A stretch of 64,000 bases of DNA from Hevea brasiliensis (Eukaryota; Streptophyta; Magnoliopsida; Malpighiales; Euphorbiaceae), in assembly GCF_030052815.1 (NCBI RefSeq), contig NC_079507.1, forward strand, positions 19,738,141 to 19,802,140, in the 5' to 3' direction. This document shows, piece by piece, positions 45,641 through 57,375 of this stretch. The notes under the pieces are model-generated. The model was not told the DNA's origin. It ran no database searches and worked only from the letters and a program-made list of their open reading frames with translations. Within the stretch, counting starts at the first letter, position 1. Each line of letters starts with the position of its first letter. A program made the position numbers and the translations under genes.

Positions 45641-45699
45641 ACCCTCTTCTTCGCAGCCTACTTCATTAATATGTTCGCTGTGAACTCAAAATCCAGAGC

Positions 45700-46180
45700 T
45701 TCATAATCCGGATAGGGTTTTCCGCTAGAGGTCAAGAATTACGCTACCTTTCACCGCTTCCGGTCATGTAGACTATATCATATTGGGAGAGTATAACTCG
45801 CCACTTGGCTATCCTTCCCGCACGAATGGGCTTTCAATACGATCCGATAGGATCCATCCGAGATAAGCCATGTCTTGTGATTCAACATGTAGTGCTTGAG
45901 GCGATTTGTCATCTGTGCTAACGCTGCAGCAAGTCTTTTCTAAGAAAGAGTACCTTGACTCATAATCATTGAACTTCTTGCTTAGGTAGTAAATGGCCCT
46001 CTCTTTTCGGCAGATTATCATCATGTCGTCCTAAAACACATCCCATAGAGCTCGTTGGACCGCCATGTACAGATCGAGGCCCGCTCGCCACAAAGTGACC
46101 AATACCGTGGGTTTGACAAATACTGCTTGATTGTCTCGAAGCCTTTTGACAATCCGAATCCCATTGGGTAGGATTGTTCT
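45700..46180 (-). pseudogene. RNase H of Ogre element, copy 1
   Basis: The best fragment is at 45809-46024: RKERAIYYLSKKFNDYESRYSFLEKTC, typical of the Tat RNase H. Further sequence toward 45720 in other frames fits the region that follows in the family (RWQVLLSQYD-like). Frameshifted. Confidence 0.75.
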
Positions 46181-46935
46181 TCCGAGTAGTTCAAAATAGG
46201 CTCACTTTGGCAAAGTGAGATTAGAAATAAATCTTGAAATGTAGTTCAACTTTCCTAGAAAATCACGCACCTCCCTTTCTCGCTTTTGGGGACGGCATTT
46301 CTTGAATAGCTCGAACTTTGTCCGATCCACTTCTATCCCTTTCTCGCTACTATGAATCCCAACAGCTTTTCCCGATCTAGCTCAAGATGCATTTAGCAGG
46401 TTCACCTTCAACTTGTATTTCCCGAGCCTTTCGAGCACCCTCCTCATCACCCGAACGTGGCTCTCTTCTCCCGGATTTAATGATCATATCATCCACATAT
46501 ACCTCCACTTCTTTATGCATCATATCGTGGAATAATGTGACCATTGCGCTACCGTAAGTAGCCTCGGCATTCTTCAACCCGAAGGGCATGACCCGATAGC
46601 AAAATACCCCATTGGGTGATGAAAGCGCTTTATCCTTGTCTTCCTTGTCCATCTAATCGATTGTACCTCGATGCCCCATCAATACATCGAACACCTACCC
46701 AATCCCGCAAAGATTGTCAACTAACACATCAATGTGAGGGAGAGGGAAATCATCTTTCAAACTTGCTTTATTAAGGTCCCCGTAGTCAACACACACCCGA
46801 CTCTCCGTCTTTCTTCACATTACGACGACATTAGCCACCCATTGGGGATATTTGACTACTTCCAAGAACCCACACATATCGCTTGACTTCATCCCAACCT
46901 TGAGCAAAGGTGTCGATTCATTCTCCTCGCCGCTT
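46180..46935 (-). pseudogene. Reverse transcriptase of Ogre element, copy 1
   Basis: The open block at 46377-46652 contains MDKEDKDKALSSPNGVFCY, VMPFGLKNAEATY and the catalytic VYVDDMIIKS. YVDDM rather than FIDD is usual for Tat/Ogre. After the catalytic box a frameshift follows a CCCGG run; copy 2 keeps the frame there. The RT fingers region lies at 46700-46930 in broken frames. KLNYISRFISNLT-like sequence is near 46220. Confidence 0.82.
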
Positions 46936-47230
46936 CACCGGATCGCTCTCGAATTAAGGGAATCTTGTGCGCCACTATCCGGGGTCCAAACCGACCATAT
47001 CATCATAGCTCCATGAAAATACGCCGAGAAATTCCTTGCTGCACCGATCATATCTCCCAATTCCTCACTCTCCACTACCTTAAGTTCCCTTTTACTTCTT
47101 CCGAGCCTAAGTTTATTGTGCGCTTTCATCTTCACAAGGCACGAGGGAGGGTTCATCTTTTCATTGCTTTCTTCTGTAAGGTCTTCCTCAATTACTTGAA
47201 GTAATGGCGCTATGGGGATTTCAAAATTAA
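46936..47230 (-). pseudogene. Linker between protease and RT of Ogre element, copy 1
   Basis: An open frame with MNPPSCLVKMKAHNKLRLGR near 47150, followed by SEELGDMIGAARNFSAYFHG, leads toward RT. The frame is open upstream to about 47230, where a splice-acceptor-like CAG occurs, consistent with an exon start. Confidence 0.5.
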
Positions 47231-47455
47231 CTGAGGAATTTCGAGTCTATTGGATTATTAGGTGTTAATTGATGAATGGTCCCGAATGAATAAAGAATAG
47301 AACATGTTATAAGGATGGAATTAAAAAGGAAAGAGAGTATTGGATTTAAAATGCGCTATCAATTCATTAATATTAATGCCATAAGAAAAGGTCCATTTAC
47401 AAGATTACACTTGTCACCATGGACAAAATGATCAAGTGTAGATAACTGAGGTACT
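47231..47455 (-). other. Candidate intron between protease and RT, Ogre element copy 1
   Basis: An AT-rich, frame-closed stretch separates the protease side from the RT side. On the minus strand a donor-like GTAAAG lies near 47455, and the acceptor AATTCCTCAG ends at 47231. Ogre elements are known to carry an intron in this general position. The donor is uncertain. Confidence 0.4.
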
Positions 47456-48430
47456 TTACTCAAATTGAGTACGTGGATATCCTCCGTTGTCCAGCTTGTC
47501 AAGCTCCCGCTCCTCACCATGGGTGAAACTAGGGCCTCATACAAGGAATCCAGCTTGGATGACATCTATGGATGGATCATCCGTGATTGTTCCAGACTTG
47601 CCGGATGTTGATGACCGGTTTGGTGAAGATCTCCGTAATTCGGACTATTTTCATTTTTCCCGCCTCCGGTCGAACCTCCGATCCCAAGCATTCTCCTCAT
47701 CCGTAATCGCCCATCCACGAGGGCATCCTCCTCATACCCCAAACCACAACGGCCTATCTTCCGAATAGCAGATAGGCTCGACGATTCCTTGCAAGGCAAA
47801 GGCCCAAGCCTTTCCCCTCTTGATACCCGCTTTCTTGACATTACTTTGGCCACCATAGCCATAGCCCCTTCCTTCCCAAAGATCTTGCAATTCAAGGGCC
47901 CGGAAAGAACTCTCCAATGATTCTCACCGCTTCCACATAAGGAAGTGATTGCGGCTTGGTGACCAAGATGGCCTCTTCGCCTCTTACCGTGATGATTTTG
48001 CCGCCCTTAATGTATTTGATCTTCTCGTAAGGTTGAAGGAACAAATGTCGCAGAGTGGATCCACGGCCTCCCTAATAACATAGTGTAAGTTTACCAATGT
48101 TCATCACTTGAAACGTGACGCTGAAAGTACATGCCCCGACTTGATTGGCAAGTCAATGTCTCCCAAGACTTCTCCCGGTACCGCCAAAGGCTCTACCACC
48201 ATTGCACTCGACGATATGCGATTGGTCAACCAGAGTCTCGCTAAGGTCGCGCTTAGGCAAGACATTGAGGGCCGATCCGTTATCGATGAGAACCTTGGCC
48301 ACTATACAACCCTTACACTTCACAGCTACATGTAGAGCTTTATTGTGCCCTAAGCCCGCAGTGGTCTACCTCCTCTTCGTAAAAGGCTACAGAGCCGATG
48401 CCCGGATTTGTCCTACTATTTTCTCAAACC
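47456..48430 (-). pseudogene. Protease region of Ogre element, copy 1
   Basis: The aspartic protease signature VLIDNGSALNVLPK is readable on the minus strand around 48260-48300, with DNGS at 48274-48285. The downstream segment near 48050-47950 reads in pieces as PWIHSA and KIKYIKGGKIITV. The ORFs at 47566-47917 (RALELQDLWEGRGYGYGG, then KAGIKRGKAWAF) are the C-terminal part. ORFs on the plus strand here are shadows. Frame is lost several times. Confidence 0.75.
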
Positions 48431-50920
48431 GCCTCGAGTAATGCTCTGGTTCACAAAGGCCCGATCCAGATTCTTTGTAGGGCTTGTCGGTGGACTTCCG
48501 AGCTCAGATCGCGATAACAAAGTGAAATTCGGCGGGGTTTTTCTCAATTGCTCCACCACGCCATACTCGCTCGCTTCATTATTTGGAGCAGCTTCTTCAT
48601 CTTCCTTGCGCTCAATAGGCTCGCTTCCTCTGCTTTCTCAACCTCCTCTTCCGTGTTTCTTGATGACTCTCCCATTTTTACTTTCCTTTTTCTTTCTTCT
48701 CTCTTTCTTCGCTCTCGAACACCTCCCACTTCGAAGTTATAAACTCGACTTCTTGCTCGTGGAGAAGGTTTTGTTGCAATAACGGGCCGAGAACCGGTTT
48801 GGGGAGTAATGTTGCTAGCGTGTCCAAAGATAAGTCATCCCGAAATGCTCGTGAGGAGCGAAACATGGTTTTGGTGGTGTCGAGGTGAGGCAAGGCTAGG
48901 GACGGATGCGCCGCTTGACGCCTCGAGTAAAAACTTGGAAATTATAGTTCCAAGGGATCGCGTGAGTATTGGTGACAGAAGTCAGCGTAGTTCGATAATC
49001 ATATCGCGGTGAGGCTACCGGGGTGAGAAAGTGATTCGGGCTTGGAGGTAGAAGCGCTTATGAAGTCTAGCGGTGTTCACTTCCTTCCGCCTTTGTCCGC
49101 ATCTCGTAACTTTAAGAGATAACAAATTTCTGACTTCTTGCCCGAACCCTCACAATCTTGCAGCCTATGGTCACCGCCTCCATGGTAAGGACACCTGCAC
49201 TCTCTTCAAATCCTCGCTACCGAGGGCAAAGGTGACCTTCTCATCGATATGGCAAAAATTTCTTTGAAATAAGGGACCAACTTGTCCACTTCCTGTTGAT
49301 CCTTCTCCTCGCACTAATCATATTCACACCACTACCCGCATTATGGTTAGGTAGTGGGTTTGAGGTGACATTGGGGAGGGAACCATTTCCTCGATCTTCA
49401 ACCACCTGCTCCGGATTAGAGCGCACTCTCCTCCGAGTGCCCCGCAGCTTGTCGGGCTGAATGCCCTTGTGCTCCTCCATGATACTCACAACGGCAAGGC
49501 ATCATACCACCCGGGATATGGCTACCGGATTGGGTCTAAAGGGACTGCACGATTTGGTTTATACCGACAAGGTATCGGTATATTTCACCGAGAGGGAGGG
49601 GAAGGTGGATCAGATTCCTGAGGTCTTGGGTTATTTTGTGGTGGTCGTGGTTGAGCCGAGGAGGAGGTGGTCTTGGTTGGAAATTTGCAGTGGGGCGATT
49701 GTGGGCGTGGTTGTGAATAATTAGGGAAAGGGGGTGGGATGTTTGCGATAGTTGGGCCATGAGAGGGAGGATATGGCTGTAGTTATTTTGGGGGAATTGG
49801 GGAAAATTATTCACGAGTGATGGAATGCACATCACTCTCCTTTTCTTGCCAAAATTGGCGCCTTTTTCACAGGTTCTCACCAACTCGTAGTCTTCCTATT
49901 CTCGATTAGCTTCAATTCTCTCACCGCTTGGATGATATCCGAGAAGTCGTTGGAGGTATTTCCGATCATCAAAGTTGAAGTAGGAGCCTTCAATGTTTCA
50001 ATGAATAGGAGCAGAGTTCATTATCGGCCACCGGAGGATATACTTCGCGCCTTCTCCTCCATCGTTGGGCATACCGCTTGAAACCTTCCCGCCTTTTCTC
50101 TGCACTGTGTTCCGAGGTCCTCCTCGTGGGTGCCGCATCACAATTGAATTTGTACCGCTTTAGAAAGGTATCGCTAAGTCCTTCCAGAGTGCAGCTTGCT
50201 CGCCCAATTGTATGCACCATCTCGTAGCCGCTCCGAGAGGCTCTCGTGAAAGAAGTGAATGAGAAGTCTATCGCCTTCGTTAAGGCGCATATTTTGGCAA
50301 TGTAGGTTGCCGTGTGGATGCGGGATCCGAAGTTTCCACTGTATTTGTCGAAATCAGAACCTTGAATTTGGGTGGTACCACCACATCCGCACCAATCTCG
50401 GATTTACACATCGATCGAGCCATACATGTTCAACCCTTCTATTGCTCTCAATCTTTCTTCTAGGCGTATAGTTTCTCGCTTTCTCTCACCCTATGTTCTC
50501 CTTCCATCAGATGATACGCTCCTCCAACCGGAGCCGAGGGGTGGAGTAAACTCGAGGGATCGGATTGAATGGTGAGGCTCGCATTTGAGACGGCCGTAAT
50601 AGGAAAAAGGTGGGTCATTATTTATGGTCACCGGATTGACAAAGTGATTGTCGTCCTAATGGGAGACCAAAGGTAAAAGAGGTTGAAGCTTGCCGAGGAT
50701 CATTTGTTGTAGGAGGCGAGGAGGTAATGGTGGGCTAGGTTCAAGGTGTTTGTTCGAGACATTTCTTCATTAGTCTCATAATTTCGTAAAGTCGATCTTT
50801 CAACTCTGAGACTGTCCCTCGTAGGTTCTCAGACTTGCTCCCGATTTTCCATTATCTTCCTCGCTCGAGATCTTGTTAAGTACACTCGCTTGGGTTGGAT
50901 CGTGTGCTTGGTCAGACTTG
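48431..50920 (-). pseudogene. gag of Ogre element, copy 1
   Basis: In coding order there is an N-terminal helical stretch near 50820-50740 (SELKDRLYEIMRLMKK). The capsid core at 50220-49990 has FLKRYKFNCDAAPTR and GFKRYAQRWR, then PPVADNELCSY. SNDFSDIIQ-like sequence is near 49950. Near 49200 comes a zinc-binding-like segment (YHGGGDHRLQDCE). An acidic, Glu/Lys-rich stretch at 48729-48544 precedes the protease. Frameshifts are numerous, so the exact start cannot be set. Confidence 0.7.
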
Positions 50921-51245
50921 CCTTGTTTGAATCAATATTGATTTCCTGTGAGGATAAAAAAATTTAAATGAATTTGAGTTTTGCAAAAAAACTAAAAGTC
51001 CTGGTCTGGACGAAGGATACAGTGGCATTTGAGAGCCAAGTTGAAATCTGTAAAAAGGATAATTGCCTCAACTTTATCATGGCATCGTTCGATAGTCTGA
51101 CCGTGAATGACGAGATTGAATGCGCATTTATGATACCCGCCCATATAGCGCATTTCAATTTTTCACATAACCCTAGCGAGGAGTTCCTACGGAGTCATAT
51201 TATTCATTCACAAATTTTGCTAAACAATGGTCCAAAATCATTTCA
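50921..51245 (-). other. Spacer between ORF1 and gag in Ogre element
   Basis: About 300 bp without a convincing ORF on the coding strand, AT-rich. A gap between ORF1 and gag is expected for Ogre. Confidence 0.5.
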
Positions 51246-52966
51246 TTAATCGAATAATTTGTACATCGTATCTTTTACATCGCCTAGGTTCGGAGGTTCT
51301 TTATAATGAGATGACATTTTCTCGAGATACTCATATAACCTTTCCTCTTGTTTGGCAGATCGAACACTTTCAGAGCATACTGATTCGTAATAGTTCCTTT
51401 TTCCTCGTGCTATCATTTTCTCCAACTGTCCACATTTTCTTTCACCTTGATAGAGGGCAGCTTGTTTCTCTTTCTCTTTCCTTTCTTTAGCACACTCTTT
51501 CAAGATGTCGTTGATGAGGAGTGCCTGCTTCTTTAATTCAAGCTTCTTCTTCTTGTTTTCCTGCTTATACTCTTCAACGAGTACCTCTTGGTACTTCATC
51601 CTTTCCCTGCTTACTATTCTCGCCTCTTTCATCTCTTTGACCTCACTTGAGAGAGTTTCTTTCTTTTCCCACTGCACTCTTGCTCTTCGAACCCTATCCT
51701 TTCGCCCTTGCCTCTTCCTTGAGCTTTCTTACCCTTCTCTTAAGTTTCACTGTTGGTCCTCCAATTGTTTCATTCTGCTCTTGCAACTGTGAGTTCTCAG
51801 ATTTGCCTTTGTAGCGAGTCAACCAGCGACATCGCCTTCCTCTAATAGGGCGCCTTGGCGAGGGTTGTCGCCCTGAATTCTACTGCAGAGCGCTCTGGTC
51901 CCTATCGCCTCCATTTAAGGTAATCGCCCGAGGCACTTGGGCCTTTGGGTGATCTCTCCATTAGAGTGATGTTTTCCTGTGACTTGCGAGCCATTTTCAA
52001 CCCTTCTTCTTCCTTGAGCTCATGGTAGAAGTGACCTTGGTGGTATTCTTTAATGTTGATCATGGATCGTGTTGAGCCAAATCGCCTCATTACTGCTGGC
52101 CGAGTGTAACTTGTATACCCTGTTATTCCAATCGTGACACCGATCGAATACCTCCGCACTAATCAAGACGGGTTGGCTTGACGCCCACAGCCTTCCTCCA
52201 ACAAGAATCATGGCTATTGAAACTCAAAATCCGCTCCCGCCATCAAGTTTTTCATTCTTCGAGCCGATCACTAACCTGATCATCTTCTCAATGGGAGGCC
52301 GTCAAGGTACCAAGTCAATCCTTTTGTCTCCACAGACACATGTGACCGATAGTCCAGAGGTATAATAACCGAGAGCAACACTTAATGGACCCTTTCCCCG
52401 TTGTCCGCAGTAGTTAGGTTAACAAGGTTTCGCAAGAATTGCCGTATTGGATTGATCCCCGCTTTCTACCGCCCAAAATACCTCCACCGCACCGCAAGTG
52501 ATGATCCCCAATGGCCCCGAACAGGATCGCACCATAGATTCCCAAGGCGAAGTGCTACTAAGCTTGATCCCACCGCTCTTGGAGGTGATGATCTAACCGC
52601 TTCAAGGTACGCCCAATGCCATCCATGCGTGTTCCTTTGATCGCTTCTCGACTTTACTTCTTCCGGGGAGAACCCAACATATGTGCCAACCGCTTCTGTG
52701 TCCGCCATGCTCGAGGTGTAAGTAGATCCTGCTCGCAATGAGTATGGGATCCCCAAAGAATGCCCGATATTCCTCCATAGTGGGGCCGATCAATGTCATT
52801 GAAAGAGAACACTGCACTTAGGATTCCAAACCGCCAACATGGCTTTTAATGCAGGATTTGGACCTTGACTTGCATTAAGGTTGCAATCCTTCCGCATTTC
52901 TCTTCAAACCGCACTTGACTGATCGGAAGCAACCTCCATCTATTAGACAGACTCGAGGTTGTTCAT
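51246..52966 (-). pseudogene. Ogre-type ORF1 upstream of gag
   Basis: Ogre elements carry an extra protein of unknown function before gag. The N-terminal half has LIGPTMEEYRAFFGDP near 52780 and a segment with GTYVGFSPEEVKSR near 52680. VTIGITGYTSYTRPAVMRR is near 52130 and INIKEYHQGHFYHELKEEEG near 52060. The first motif resembles the family described as DUF7745. The C-terminal ORF at 51246-51677 is a 143-residue charged coiled coil (EKKETLSSEVKEMKEARIV) ending YKLFD at a stop. A start near 52966 is possible but early stops follow. Confidence 0.6.
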
Positions 52967-53940
52967 TTTGACCTCTATTTTGTCCAGATCTAGTGAAGGT
53001 ATTGAGCTAATGTGTGCCTCTAAACATCATTTTGCGAGGGTACCACCAATGAGCTGATTTGGACCAAAGTTTAGCATGTCGAGCCTCTCCCGCCGATCGA
53101 CTCAAGGATGCCATGATAAAAATGATGCCTATCCTTATACAGACTCTTGGTTTGGTAACGCTCATGGAAAATTTGTTAGTAAGACAAATTAGGTAATTTT
53201 GAATCATACTGCTGACAGGTGACACGCATACATTTATCAAAGTAGGAAAATGTGTAGGCATTTTAGTAGGATTCAAGATTACCCTCAAAAGAAATGAACA
53301 AAAGGAAATTAAAGCGCATAGGGTAAGAGTAAGTATGCCCCTTTGTCCTATAGTAGGGAGACTCCTAACACCTGTAAGCGCTACCTATCCGGATAGTTCT
53401 ATCTTATGAGGCGCTTTACTACGGCTTTCACTATCGTGACGGCTTAGCTCAGATCTAATTTTCTAATAGCCACAGTGTTCCCAAATTGCCCCTATCAGAA
53501 AAGAGAGCCCCATCCTACCCCATGATATTATCGGAAAATTCCACTGTATCACGGTAAATAGAACGAGTTTCAATTTGAGCAAGCCTTCACTGATACTAAC
53601 GGGTAAAACCCACTGCACCGCTACATGACCCTCCTACTTTCCTAAAAGGGTAAGAAAGCCCTGTTAGGACCATAGTGTGTGAGGACATTGTGTAAGTGTT
53701 CAGGTGTGAAGGGACACTTTTACCTCTTCCCAATTCAGGATTTTATTTTTCCATTTTTCTTTTTTTTCCTTTTTCTTTGAAATGAAGAGCAATGTAGTAG
53801 ATAGAACAGCAAAAACAAAATATTTAGTAGCAAAAATAAAAAGCATATAATACATCCCCGAGTGAGCCCCTCTAAATATAATTTGATCTGACAAAAAATA
53901 AGCCTACTATTGGACCTATAGACTGGTTGGGTCCCTAGTC
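52967..53940 (-). other. Ogre leader between PBS and ORF1, no gene seen
   Basis: Roughly 1 kb of untranslated leader. It contains a T-rich run near 53755-53780. Short ORFs at 53007, 53700 and 53735 show no family motif. Confidence 0.6.
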
Positions 53941-53957
53941 TCCCAGTTGAGTCGCTA
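53941..53957 (-). other. Ogre primer-binding site (tRNA-Arg type, degenerate)
   Basis: The minus strand reads TAGCGACTCAACTGGGA immediately after the LTR end at 53958. A start of TGGCGACTC... would match the 3' end of the tRNA-Arg used by Ogre elements; here the second base is A. Confidence 0.65.
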
Positions 53958-54310
53958 AGTCGCCGAATGGGATTTTTATGTCGCCTGACGATCACTCACC
54001 AAGTGGGAAAGAGTGAGGAGTCGCCAACTTAGTTTTGAGGGTAACTAAAGAAAACAATTTGATAAGATTAATAAAGAATTAAAACACTTCAAGACCGAGA
54101 TTCTAGGTTCGGGGTCCGTAAACGGGTGGGGAAGGTGTTAGGCACCCCACCTCGTCCCTTAATAAGGGTAAGTAGATTTAATTTTGGCCCTTTATAAATT
54201 AGTTAGAAGGGCTTGAACGGAATGTTAATCCTTTTCTTAAGAGGAATATTTTGTTTTTCACTAATTATTATTACACAGATACACTAGTAATTGAGACAAC
54301 CTTTGTGAGC

Positions 54311-54752
54311 GATTGTGAGAGTCGGTTAGGAACTCTCCTCCGACGTCTTTTTAGTTATTTATTAAAGATTTGTGGGGAGACCTGATAAGAACTCTCCTCC
54401 GATCCCCTTTAAGTTATTTATTTTTAGGATGAGACCGATAAGAACTCTCCTCCGATCCCTTTTAGACGCTTATTAAAATTTTGAGGGGGATCTGATAAGA
54501 ACCCTCCTCCGATCTCCTTTAGAGTTATTTATTAATGTTTTGAGTTGAGACCTGATAAGAACTCTCCTCCGATCTCTATTTAATGTTTATTAAAATTTTG
54601 AAGGGAGACCTGATAAGAACTCTCCTCCGATCTCTTTTAGACGCTTATTAGAATTTTGAGGGGAGACCTGATAAGAACCCTCCTCCGATCTCTTTTAGAC
54701 GCTTATTAGAATTTTGAGGGGAGACCTGATAAGAACCTCCTCCGATCTCTTT
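54311..54752. repeat. 8-unit tandem array in Ogre LTR copy 2
   Basis: Counterpart of 36871-37310. Seven units read CCTGATAAGAAC or a close variant where copy 1 reads CCGGATAAGAAC. Confidence 0.92.
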
Positions 54753-55325
54753 CGGATTAGCAGAGCCCGAAGGGGCTTTGCCGATCTCCGAATTTCAATT
54801 TCAGCTACATGTCACAAGAACCTAAAACTAAGGTTTCTGGCATTCAGAAATGCTGGAGATACGGTTTCTTGATACCCTATGACTAAATGGGTAATACTAA
54901 ACTTGATTTACCGACCTTCCATGTAGTCATTTTACGATACCTATTAATGTCCGATCTGCTCGTTTCTAGATTATTTTGGTTTTATTCCTCTTCATGGTAT
55001 CTTGCCGAATTCCGCTCACGCCACCTAATAGTTTGGCTATTTTCCGACGTGTTATTCAAACTTTCTTTAAAAGAGACCCTTAAGTTGCAGATACCTATAT
55101 TTTGCCCCGACCACTTACACGCTACTAGGAGCTAAAAGCTCGATTCGTAAATGACGAAATTGATGAAATGATGGACCGATCACTAAAGAGATAATTCGAG
55201 AGTAACGTTCTTTGAGATTTTTTTGCTTAGAATAAACTTAGAGAAAACCGCATACGTAAAGAGAACAAAGAAAGTGCGAAAAGTAAACGCAAATACTTAA
55301 TAAAACAGTAATATGAACTCTTACC

Positions 55326-55495
55326 TGTGAGGAGCCAAATATATTGAAATAACTGTGAGGTGGTAAATAGTGATGGAGATGGCGGATCGATCAGCCTGAG
55401 AGTTGATGTCTGTGAGGAGCCAAATGTATTGAAATAACTATGAGGTGGTAAATAGTGATGAAGATGGCGGATTGATCAGCCTGAGAGTTGATGTC
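55326..55495. repeat. 85-bp tandem duplication in Ogre LTR copy 2
   Basis: Units 55326-55410 and 55411-55495, as in copy 1. Confidence 0.92.
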
Positions 55496-55806
55496 TGTCG
55501 TGAAACCGAGAGATGCTTTAGCTAAAAGGTAACCAGGTAAGAACCAGGTGGAAGGAAGTTGAGCTTGAACAGAGGAAAAGAAAGCAGAGATGATGAGAGT
55601 ATGACCAGATAATGAACAAACTGAAATGTAGAGTTCCAAAGATTCAAAATCTTTTCAAAGAAAACACTCCTCAAAACTAGTTTCAAAAGTCTTTTAATCA
55701 CTACAAAAAATCAGAGTAAAAAACTGAATGAAGTTTCAGAGTTCATCCACGATAATAGCAGCCTCTTGTCTATATTTTTTTCCGCCCTGAACGCTTTTTC
55801 ATGCAG

Positions 55807-55814
55807 TATTTATA
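55807..55814 (-). promoter_or_regulatory. Sense TATA box of Ogre LTR copy 2
   Basis: TATAAATA on the minus strand, conserved with 38374-38381. As the 5' LTR of internal region 1, this copy would drive its genomic RNA. Confidence 0.6.
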
Positions 55815-56391
55815 GGAATCGTGCTCCTATGAAGGGTCGTGATTTATTTTGAGGGAGATGGAGGGTCAAGATTTTGAAGTACATGATCTGATGTTCAGAA
55901 TTAAAGAGAATCAAAACGAATGGCGAGATCGCTTCGTAATATTTGTCCTTTTCCTCTTTAACTGACGGTCTTGAGTCCTCTTGTCCGAACGATCCGAGGG
56001 CTAAGAGTGAAAAACGCCGGTATTGTCGCTTCTCTTTTGATCCAAGGGTTCCTGATTCATCCTTACAAGTGAGATCAACGGTGGAGATTGGGATGTACAG
56101 GATCACATGACATACCCCGCACTCACAAGATTAAGTGCGATTCTTAGGCGTATGGTGGAGATCTCGCTCGCCACGCTTTAACTACCTCTACTCGATTCGA
56201 CGACTGCTATTGGGATTTGTCTTATTCTTTTGTCTTCCGATCTCTCCTAGCTCCTATTCCGATCTCTCATGCCGATCTCCTATCTCCCGATCTCTTTATC
56301 CCTTGATCACCGATTCGGTCCAAGCATTAATTGCATCTCGATTCTCAAGCGCCCGCTTGCTTTCCGCCAAGCATTAAATGCCCATTTCCCC

Positions 56392-56399
56392 TATATATA
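56392..56399 (+). promoter_or_regulatory. Antisense TATA box 1 of Ogre LTR copy 2
   Basis: TATATATA preceded by GCATTAAATGCCC, conserved with 38964-38971. Confidence 0.5.
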
Positions 56400-57223
56400 C
56401 CTCGACGAGACATTTTCTTCATCCGACTTTCCTCTCTTCATTTCTTACTTACCTTGTTCTAGCCGCTCCAGAGAAGTTTTGGCTATAATCGAGGCTTTGA
56501 TCTTTTCCGATGGATTTCTTTTCACCGATCAAAATTTACGATCCTTGATTGGATGATCCTAATTGACGATGGTGAGAGAACTGGATTTGACCGATCCAGA
56601 TTGCGGGCCTCTGCTGTACCGATCTCGAAGTTGCTCAACCGAAGTTCATTCGCTTCTCATCACATTGAGTGTTCCGACAATGATTCTCGATCCACATTGG
56701 GTGTTCCGACAATGATGAAGCATCCTGGCAATATCCTTGGGATCGCTTATAAACCGATCCTTAGATCGGCTGGTGGTATCCTTGGGATCGCTTATAAACC
56801 GATCCTTAGATCGCCCTTCAGATAGGATTTTCGCTTGGCCTCTAGAGATCGCCCAAATGATGTAATTCTTCAATGTAATCGATCTCTAGAGATCTCCCAA
56901 ATGATGTAGTTAGACCTTTATTGTAATCCGATCCCTAGAGATCGCCCAAATGATGTAATCCGATCTCTTGAAAATAAAGACTTTACTTTGTTTGCTATCA
57001 TCTTATTATTTTGCATTGATTATTTTCCGATCTCTGATGTGATTATCCAATCTGATTCTTTACCTGAATGACCCTTAACTGATCCTTTATTCAAAATTTT
57101 TAACTCATTATGCCGATCTCTAATTAACCGATCTCAGAACATTCGTTATTTGAGAACAAATTGCCGAGTCCCACCAATCGATGCGCCGCTTAGAACTTCG
57201 CGAGCATTAAATGCTCTGACTAG

Positions 57224-57231
57224 TATAAATA
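57224..57231 (+). promoter_or_regulatory. Antisense TATA box 2, promoter of the LTR gene, copy 2
   Basis: TATAAATA in AGTATAAATAGGGG, 152 bp upstream of the ATG at 57376. Confidence 0.65.
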
Positions 57232-57375
57232 GGGGTGGGAGGGTTAGCCGCTTGTTCTCTCATTCCTTTCACCTCTTGTTCGCAACTCAAGTTCTCTCCT
57301 TTTCTCCGCTTCTTCCGACGATCGACTCTAAGGGCTTTAATCTTCTTTAGTTTAAGTTCTTTGTTTTTTTTGAAA

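Noticed and set aside
54887..55135. Assorted ORFs of 60-100 residues on both strands of LTRs and non-coding stretches
   Set aside because: No family motifs, not conserved between copies, and often antisense to identified domains.
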